Assembly (NCBI GenBank): GCA_964645285.1
Contig: CAZYDR010000155.1
Coordinates: 1 to 6,252, forward strand
Source of the DNA: JAYZAP01 sp964645285
Lineage (GTDB): Bacteria; Pseudomonadota; Alphaproteobacteria; JAAXGF01
Direction of reading: 5' to 3'
Length of the DNA: 6,252 bases
How positions within the stretch are numbered: the first letter of the stretch is position 1; every line of letters begins with the position of its first letter. A model generated the notes under the pieces. It was not told the origin of the DNA, did no database searches, and saw nothing but the letters and a program-made list of their open reading frames with translations. This document shows positions 1 through 4,112 of this stretch, in pieces. The translations under genes were made by a program, and so were the position numbers.

Positions 1-95
1 CAGGCCGTTTCGACACTGTCACCAGATGCCAGACTGAGTTCAATCTGGCGCAGCAGGTTCAATACATCCTCATCGGAATATCGCTTCCTGGCCAT
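1..95 (-). CDS. IS3-family transposase OrfA, N-terminal fragment (cut by window edge)
   Basis: The first 31 residues are visible, beginning MARKRYSDEDVLNLLRQIEL and running on to a stretch ending SVETA. This matches the N-terminus of IS3-family OrfA proteins, small helix-turn-helix proteins that bind the element's ends. They are normally followed by OrfB, with the DDE catalytic core made by programmed -1 frameshifting. The start is the ATG at 95-93, preceded by a good Shine-Dalgarno GGAGGT (107-102) at 6 bases' spacing. The rest of OrfA and all of OrfB lie outside the window, so whether the element is intact cannot be judged. Recognition rests on the N-terminal pattern only. Confidence 0.75.
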   Translation of the reverse strand, partial: MARKRYSDEDVLNLLRQIELSLASGDSVETA

Positions 96-161
96 CCCAA
101 TACCTCCACACCTTCGTTGAATATCATCAATTATGTGGACCAGTTATAGGGGGGCAGGACA
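1..161 (-). mobile_element. IS3-family insertion sequence, 5' (OrfA-side) end, partial
   Basis: This is the end of an insertion sequence that continues beyond the left edge of the window. Read on the minus strand, the element starts near 161 with TGTCCTGCCCCCC, followed by a short leader and then an OrfA reading frame. A terminus beginning with TG and running into a C-rich tract, followed within about 70 bases by an HTH-type OrfA start, is the usual layout of IS3-family elements. The boundary at 161 is inferred from the TG terminus and could be off by a few bases. The other end, the inverted-repeat partner and the target-site duplication are outside the window, so the exact IS name and group cannot be given. 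Confidence 0.7.
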
Positions 162-218
162 GGTCGATATTCCCGGTTTGCAGTTAAAATTGGATGAATC
201 GGGCGGCCAATCGTCGTC

Positions 219-247
219 TTGCAGCCCATCCGCGCCACCGCTATACA
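219..247 (+). promoter_or_regulatory. Candidate sigma70-type promoter for gapR
   Basis: A TTGCAG box (219-224) and a TATACA box (242-247) are separated by exactly 17 bases, the ideal spacing for a housekeeping sigma factor. The -10 box matches four of six consensus positions and the -35 box three of six. Transcription would start near 254, about 60 bases upstream of the gapR ATG and at the base of the hairpin at 255-279. The promoter lies about 58 bases inside the chromosomal side of the IS end, so the insertion seems to have left it intact. This is a prediction from sequence only. Confidence 0.45.
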
Positions 248-254
248 AAGGACG

Positions 255-288
255 CGCCCGGCCCGACCATGGCCGGGCGGTAGTTTTT
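255..288 (+). terminator. Strong GC-rich hairpin with T-run in the gapR leader (terminator or attenuator-like)
   Basis: Bases 255-263 (CGCCCGGCC) are perfectly complementary to 271-279 (GGCCGGGCG), giving a 9-bp all-GC stem with a 7-base loop. Five T's follow at 284-288. The T-run starts four bases after the stem instead of directly after it, which is less than ideal for an intrinsic terminator. It sits between the predicted promoter and the gapR ribosome binding site. It could therefore be an attenuator or 5'-end stabiliser of gapR mRNA, or the terminator of an upstream gene now displaced by the IS. The sequence alone does not decide between these. Confidence 0.4.
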
Positions 289-312
289 CGGGTCAGTGAG
301 AAGGACAGGATT

Positions 313-558
313 ATGACCGAAGTCGGCGGCATCGCGGGGGAGCGGCTGCGCTCCTATATCGAGCGCATTGAGCGCCTTGAAGAGGAAAAGGCGAACATGG
401 CGGCCGACATTCGGGAGATCTATTCCGAGGCCAAGGGCAACAGCTTCGACGCCAAGACCATGCGCCAACTGGTGCGCCTGCGTAAACTCGACCAGAGTGA
501 GCGCAACGAACAGGAAGAATTCCTTAGTCTCTACCAGCGCGCCCTCGGTATGGATTGA
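313..558 (+). CDS. gapR: GapR-family nucleoid-associated protein (DUF2312)
   Basis: This 81-residue protein is a full-length member of the DUF2312/GapR family, typically about 80-90 residues. In Caulobacter, GapR is a nucleoid-associated protein that binds overtwisted, AT-rich DNA ahead of replication and transcription machinery and supports chromosome segregation. Visible hallmarks are the N-terminal coiled-coil run RLRSYIERIERLEEEKANM (about residues 11-29), the following DIREIYSEAKGNSFD segment (32-46), the basic RQLVRLRKLD segment (about 50-59) and the C-terminal LSLYQRALGMD. The frame is open upstream to an ATG at 133, but that start lies inside the IS end and the extra 60 residues do not resemble the family. 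The ATG at 313 has a Shine-Dalgarno-like AAGGA (301-305) seven bases upstream and gives the conserved N-terminus. The GMC gene begins 31 bases downstream. Confidence 0.9.
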   Translation: MTEVGGIAGERLRSYIERIERLEEEKANMAADIREIYSEAKGNSFDAKTMRQLVRLRKLDQSERNEQEEFLSLYQRALGMD

Positions 559-589
559 CGCCAACCCACCCAAGCCGGATGATCCGACC

Positions 590-2221
590 ATGACAGATCA
601 AACATACGACTACATCGTGGTCGGGGCGGGATCGGCCGGTTGCGCCGTCGCCGCCCGGCTCTCCGAGGATCCCGCCAACCGGGTGCTGCTGCTGGAAGCC
701 GGCGGCAAGGACAACTACCCGTGGATTCATATCCCGGTGGGCTACTTCAAGACCATGTTCCACCCGAAATACAGTTGGTGTTACGAGACCGAACCCGAAG
801 ACAGCGTCAACGGCCGCAAGATCGCCTGGCCGCGGGGTAAGGTGCTGGGCGGATCGAGCTCGATCAACGGCCTGATCTACATGCGTGGCCAGCATCAGGA
901 CTACGACCATTGGCGCCAACTCGGCAACGCCGGCTGGTCGTGGGACGACGTGTTACCCTTCTTCAAGAAGGCCGAGGACCAGGAGCGCGGCGCCGACGAT
1001 CTTCACGGCGCCGGCGGACCGCTCGGGGTTTCGAACGCGACCGACGACAACGAAATCTGCCACGCCTATATCGAGGCCGCGGTCGAGGCTGGTATTCCGC
1101 GCAACAACGATTTCAACGGCCTGACCCAGGAAGGCGTCGGCTACTACCAGACTACCAGCCGCAAGGGGCGGCGCTGCAGCGCCGCCGCCGGTTACCTCAA
1201 ACAGGCCAAGGGACGGCCAAACCTGACCATCGAGGTCAACGCCCTGGCCAGCCGCGTGGTGTTTGAAGGCCGCCGGGCCAGTGCCGTCGAGTACCGCGTC
1301 AAGGGCCAGCCCCGTTTAGCCAAGGCCGGACGCGAGATCGTACTCTCCGGCGGCGCCGTCAACTCGCCGCAATTGCTTCAGCTCTCGGGTATCGGCCCTG
1401 GCGAGTTGCTCAAGGAACATGGCATCGATGTGATTCTCGAGGCGCCCGGTGTCGGCGCGAACCTGCAGGACCATCTGCAGATCAAAAGCGTTTACCGCTG
1501 CACCAAGCCGATCACCATCAACGACGAAACCCGCTACCTCCATCGCCAGATCGTCATTGCCCTGCGATTCGCCCTGTTCAGGCGCGGTCCCATGACCATG
1601 GCCGCCGGTCAGGTCGGCGTCTTCGCCAAGACCCGGCCCGAACTCGAAACGCCGGACGTCCAGTATCATCTGCTGCCGCTCAGCATCGATGCTAACCTGA
1701 TCGGCGACGCGGCGTCGGATGGTGGCCTCGGCATGAATGATTTTTCCGGCTTCACCTCGTCGGTCTGCCAGCTTCGTCCGGAGAGTCGGGGCACGGTGCT
1801 GATCAAGTCCGCCGACCCGGCCCAGGCGCCGGCCATGCGGCCCAACTATCTCGATACCCACACCGACCGCCAGACCATGATCGACGGTCTCAAACTGGCC
1901 CGCAATTTTGCCTCACAGCCGTCGATCACGCCCTATATCGCCGAGGAGTATCTGCCCGGCGAGGCGGTGCAAAGCGACGACGAGCTGCTTGAATACGTTC
2001 GCGAGTACGGCAGCACCATCTACCACCCCGTGGGCACCTGTAAAATGGGTAGCGATCCCCAGGCGGTGGTCGATGAACGCTTGCGGGTACGCGGTATCGA
2101 GGGCCTGCGGGTTGCCGATTGCTCGATCATGCCAACCCTGATTTCGGGCAACACCAACGCCCCGGCCATCATGATCGGCGAAAAAACCGCCGCCATGATC
2201 CGGGAGGATGCGCGGGGATAG
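590..2221 (+). CDS. GMC-family FAD-dependent oxidoreductase (choline/alcohol dehydrogenase-like)
   Basis: This 543-residue protein has the full length and all main marks of the glucose-methanol-choline family, which uses FAD to oxidise a primary alcohol to an aldehyde. In bacterial dehydrogenase members the electrons pass to a membrane or quinone acceptor. An FAD-binding Rossmann motif VVGAGSAGCAVAARL lies at residues 10-24, with the ribose-binding acidic residue in LLLEAGG (33-39). GMC signature 1 is GKVLGGSSSINGLIYMRG (83-100) and signature 2 is GGAVNSPQLLQLSGIG (254-269). The C-terminal catalytic His is H479 in YHPVGTCKMG and the partner Asn is N523 in GNTNAPAIMIGEK. No signal peptide or membrane segment is evident. 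The frame is open upstream to 368, but that part overlaps gapR; the ATG at 590 puts the FAD motif at the usual distance from the N-terminus. The Shine-Dalgarno is weak, so coupling to gapR is possible. The substrate cannot be assigned: the sequence resembles AlkJ-type alcohol dehydrogenases as much as BetA. Confidence 0.9.
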   Translation: MTDQTYDYIVVGAGSAGCAVAARLSEDPANRVLLLEAGGKDNYPWIHIPVGYFKTMFHPKYSWCYETEPEDSVNGRKIAWPRGKVLGGSSSINGLIYMRGQHQDYDHWRQLGNAGWSWDDVLPFFKKAEDQERGADDLHGAGGPLGVSNATDDNEICHAYIEAAVEAGIPRNNDFNGLTQEGVGYYQTTSRKGRRCSAAAGYLKQAKGRPNLTIEVNALASRVVFEGRRASAVEYRVKGQPRLAKAGREIVLSGGAVNSPQLLQLSGIGPGELLKEHGIDVILEAPGVGANLQDHLQIKSVYRCTKPITINDETRYLHRQIVIALRFALFRRGPMTMAAGQVGVFAKTRPELETPDVQYHLLPLSIDANLIGDAASDGGLGMNDFSGFTSSVCQLRPESRGTVLIKSADPAQAPAMRPNYLDTHTDRQTMIDGLKLARNFASQPSITPYIAEEYLPGEAVQSDDELLEYVREYGSTIYHPVGTCKMGSDPQAVVDERLRVRGIEGLRVADCSIMPTLISGNTNAPAIMIGEKTAAMIREDARG

Positions 2222-2230
2222 GCTGACCGC

Positions 2231-2968
2231 CTACTTCACCGCCCACAAAATTAGGTGGTGCTGCTCGCCGGTGACCGGGCCTTTTTCCAGGTCGCGCTCC
2301 AGCGCCACCAGGCCACGCTGAAAGGCCTCCTCGGGGATCATATGGAGGGTTGAGCGGGCCTTGCTGGCGTAGAGTGCCGCGTTGGTAACCGCGACCGGAT
2401 GGGAGACCTCGATGGTCTCGATCTTGTCGAATCCGGCATCGCTAATTTGCCCGCGCAGGGCATCCGCCGATGGATAGCGCGTCAGGTTGGTGGCCACGGT
2501 TTCGGGGAAGTAGCGCGCCGTTACGGCGCCGGATTCTAGCATGTCCTCGGACCGGGTGACCGTGAGTACGCGACCGCCGGGCGCCAGCACGCGATGGGTC
2601 TCGCGGTAATGATCGGCGGGTGAGCCCAGGTGGTGGGTAACATCGACGGAAAACACCAGATCAAGACTGGCGTCGGGAAAGTCGAGATACTCGGCCGAGC
2701 CGACGGCGAAGCTGACCGGTGAATCGCGCCGCTCCGCATGGACCAGCATTTCCTCGGAGATGTCGATGCCGTGGGCCTAGCAGCCGGCGATGAATTGCAC
2801 GGCGATAATGTAGTTGCCGGTGCCGCAGCCGACCTCAAGCACCCGCGACACGCGGTCGATGCCGCTGTTCAGCAGCAGCGGCTGCAGAATTTCCGGCCAC
2901 ACGCCGCGATGCTTGGCATAGCTGGCGGCGGCGGCGCGGTCATAGATCAGTCCCTGTTCAGTCGCCAT
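2231..2968 (-). pseudogene. Class I SAM-dependent methyltransferase interrupted by one in-frame TAG
   Basis: Read straight through, this frame encodes a 245-codon Methyltransf_11-like enzyme that would transfer a methyl group from S-adenosylmethionine. Codons 44-52 give motif I, LEVGCGTGN, the SAM-binding glycine loop. GIDIS (67-71) supplies the acidic residue after strand 2, FPDASLDLVFSVDVTHHL is the motif IV region, and RVLAPGGRVLTV is the usual post-motif segment. Codon 64 (2779-2777) is TAG, between AGC and AHGID, in the same frame on both sides and with no base gained or lost. This splits the gene into a 63-residue fragment carrying motif I and a possible restart at the ATG at 2749 (172 residues) lacking it; neither should work alone. 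The start at 2968 lies one base after the Nudix stop codon, and an ATG at 2989 is an alternative. It is the last gene of the minus-strand row. A recent nonsense mutation, a sequencing error or suppression would all fit. The methyl acceptor is unknown. Confidence 0.8.
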
Positions 2969-2969
2969 T

Positions 2970-3368
2970 TCATAGCCGTCTGAGTACATCTCGATATTCG
3001 GCCAAGGCGAGGTCGAGGCCAAGGGCGTCGCCGATAGTAAACCAATCGAGAGCCGTATGCTCGTCGCCACACATATGGGGTCCCGGTCCGTGCCATCGGG
3101 TTATGGCATATACGTGGTAGTCGCGCTCACCGTTCTCTTCCGACCGTGGCTCGACAATCACCACGCGCTTCTCGAATGCCATGGGCGTAACGTCGATCTC
3201 TTCCTCGAACTCGCGCACCAGGGTCTGGTCCAGGGTCTCGCCGGCTTCCTGGTGGCCGCCGACCATGTCCCAGGCGCTGGGGTAGAGCTCGCGGTGCGGC
3301 GCGCGCTTGCCGAGCAGGATGCGCCCATCCTCCATCAGCACGCCACAGGCGCAGCGCCTTAACGCCAT
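2970..3368 (-). CDS. Nudix hydrolase
   Basis: This 132-residue protein is a single-domain Nudix hydrolase, a family that cleaves nucleoside diphosphates linked to another moiety, such as oxidised dNTPs, NADH or ADP-ribose, using Mg2+. The Nudix box runs from G38 to V60: GHQEAGE, seven residues, then REFEEEIDV. The Arg-Glu and Glu-Glu metal-binding residues (R52, E53, E56, E57) are all present. The usual Gly near the end of the box is Asp59, a mild deviation seen in some functional members. Strand segments before the box (CACGVLMEDGRILLGKRA, 6-23) and after it (VVIVEPRSEENGERDYHVYAI) fit the fold, and the length is normal. The ATG at 3368 follows the SDR stop codon by 3 bases, and its own TGA is one base before the methyltransferase ATG, so translation is probably coupled. 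Resemblance is to MutT/ADP-ribose-pyrophosphatase-like members, but substrate specificity cannot be read from the sequence. Confidence 0.88.
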   Translation of the reverse strand: MALRRCACGVLMEDGRILLGKRAPHRELYPSAWDMVGGHQEAGETLDQTLVREFEEEIDVTPMAFEKRVVIVEPRSEENGERDYHVYAITRWHGPGPHMCGDEHTALDWFTIGDALGLDLALAEYRDVLRRL

Positions 3369-3371
3369 GGC

Positions 3372-4088
3372 TCAGAATTTCTCGACCGCCGGACGCAGGT
3401 CGAGCTCAAGGGTCCAGGCGCTGCGGTGCTGGATATGGAGCTGGTAGTATGTCTCGGCGATGGCGTCGGGTTCGAGCAGCTTGCCGTCGGCGATCTCGTC
3501 GGTCATGTCGGCGTGGGCCGGGCCGTTGATCTGGCCGTCGATGATGGTATGGGCGATGTGGATGCCCCGGGGCCCCAGTTCCCGCGCCATGCTTTGGGCC
3601 AGGGCGCGCAGGCCGAACTTGCCGGCCGCCAGATTGAGGAAATTGGCGCCGCCCCGGAGCGCCGCCGTGGCGCCGGTGAAGATGATGGTGCCGTGGCCGC
3701 GCGTCACCATGCCCCGGGCCGCCGTACGGCCGACCAGGAAGCCGCCGAGGCAGCCCGAGCGCCAGCAGTTCTCGAAATCCTCGGTGCTGGTCTCGATGAC
3801 GCTGGTGCGCCCGTAGGAGCCGGTATTGAAGACCACCAGATCGGGCGCGCCGAGGTCGCTTTCCACCTTGCCGAACAGCTCGAGGACGGCGGTCTCGTCG
3901 CTGCTGTCCGTTGGGCAGGAGCAGGCCGTGCCGCCGCTATCGTTGATGGCCGCCGCCAGAGGTCCGGTAACCGTTTCACCGCGCGCCGCCAGGGCGACCT
4001 TCATACTGGCGTCGGCAAAACGCCGTGCCAACGAGGCGCCCAATCCGGCACCGACCCCGACGACTACCGCAACTTGTCCTTCGCTCAT
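3372..4088 (-). CDS. Atypical short-chain dehydrogenase/reductase lacking the catalytic Ser/Tyr
   Basis: This 238-residue protein has the length and Rossmann fold of classical SDRs, which use NAD(P)H to interconvert hydroxyl and keto groups. The cofactor loop is VVVGVGAGLGASLARRFA (8-25), a TGxxxGxG-type motif. VVFNTG (85-90) stands where NNAG normally occurs, so N88 and G90 are kept. The active site is unusual: K157 in NLAAGKFGLRAL is present, but the Tyr of YxxxK is replaced by Leu153, and the Ser position 13 residues earlier is Ala140, in FTGATAALRGG. The helix-4 Asn also appears missing, in WRSGCLGGFLVGR. A subfamily of SDRs with RGGAxF...AKF in place of YxxxK is familiar to me, so this looks like family character and not decay; its activity is uncertain. 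The ATG at 4088 has a good Shine-Dalgarno (GGGAG at 4100-4096) with 6-base spacing and starts 24 bases after the oxidoreductase stop. Confidence 0.85.
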   Translation of the reverse strand: MSEGQVAVVVGVGAGLGASLARRFADASMKVALAARGETVTGPLAAAINDSGGTACSCPTDSSDETAVLELFGKVESDLGAPDLVVFNTGSYGRTSVIETSTEDFENCWRSGCLGGFLVGRTAARGMVTRGHGTIIFTGATAALRGGANFLNLAAGKFGLRALAQSMARELGPRGIHIAHTIIDGQINGPAHADMTDEIADGKLLEPDAIAETYYQLHIQHRSAWTLELDLRPAVEKF

Positions 4089-4095
4089 CCCGTTA

Positions 4096-4100
4096 CTCCC
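4096..4100 (-). promoter_or_regulatory. Ribosome binding site of the SDR gene
   Basis: In the 24-base gap between the oxidoreductase stop codon and the SDR start, the minus strand reads AAGGGAGTAACGG and then ATG. GGGAG sits six bases from the start codon and is the clearest Shine-Dalgarno in the minus-strand row. No terminator-like hairpin or promoter is visible in this gap, which supports one transcript spanning both genes. Confidence 0.65.
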
Positions 4101-4112
4101 TTGGTTGGTTTC

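Noticed and set aside
117..150. Possible outward promoter from the IS end (TTGAAT with TATAGG) driving gapR
   Set aside because: The spacing between the boxes is over 20 bases, too long for a sigma70 promoter, and a better-spaced promoter exists at 219-247.
133..312. Upstream extension of the gapR frame to an ATG at 133 (141-residue protein)
   Set aside because: The extra 60 residues begin inside the IS terminus, cross the predicted promoter and hairpin, and do not resemble the family. The ATG at 313 has a ribosome binding site and gives the conserved GapR N-terminus.
1167..1186. Perfect 20-bp palindrome centred on CTGCAG in the GMC gene
   Set aside because: It falls in frame over the GRRCSAAA part of the protein, a stretch commonly conserved in this family, and is explained by GC-rich codons for Arg, Cys, Ser and Ala. 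No regulatory role is suggested by the context.
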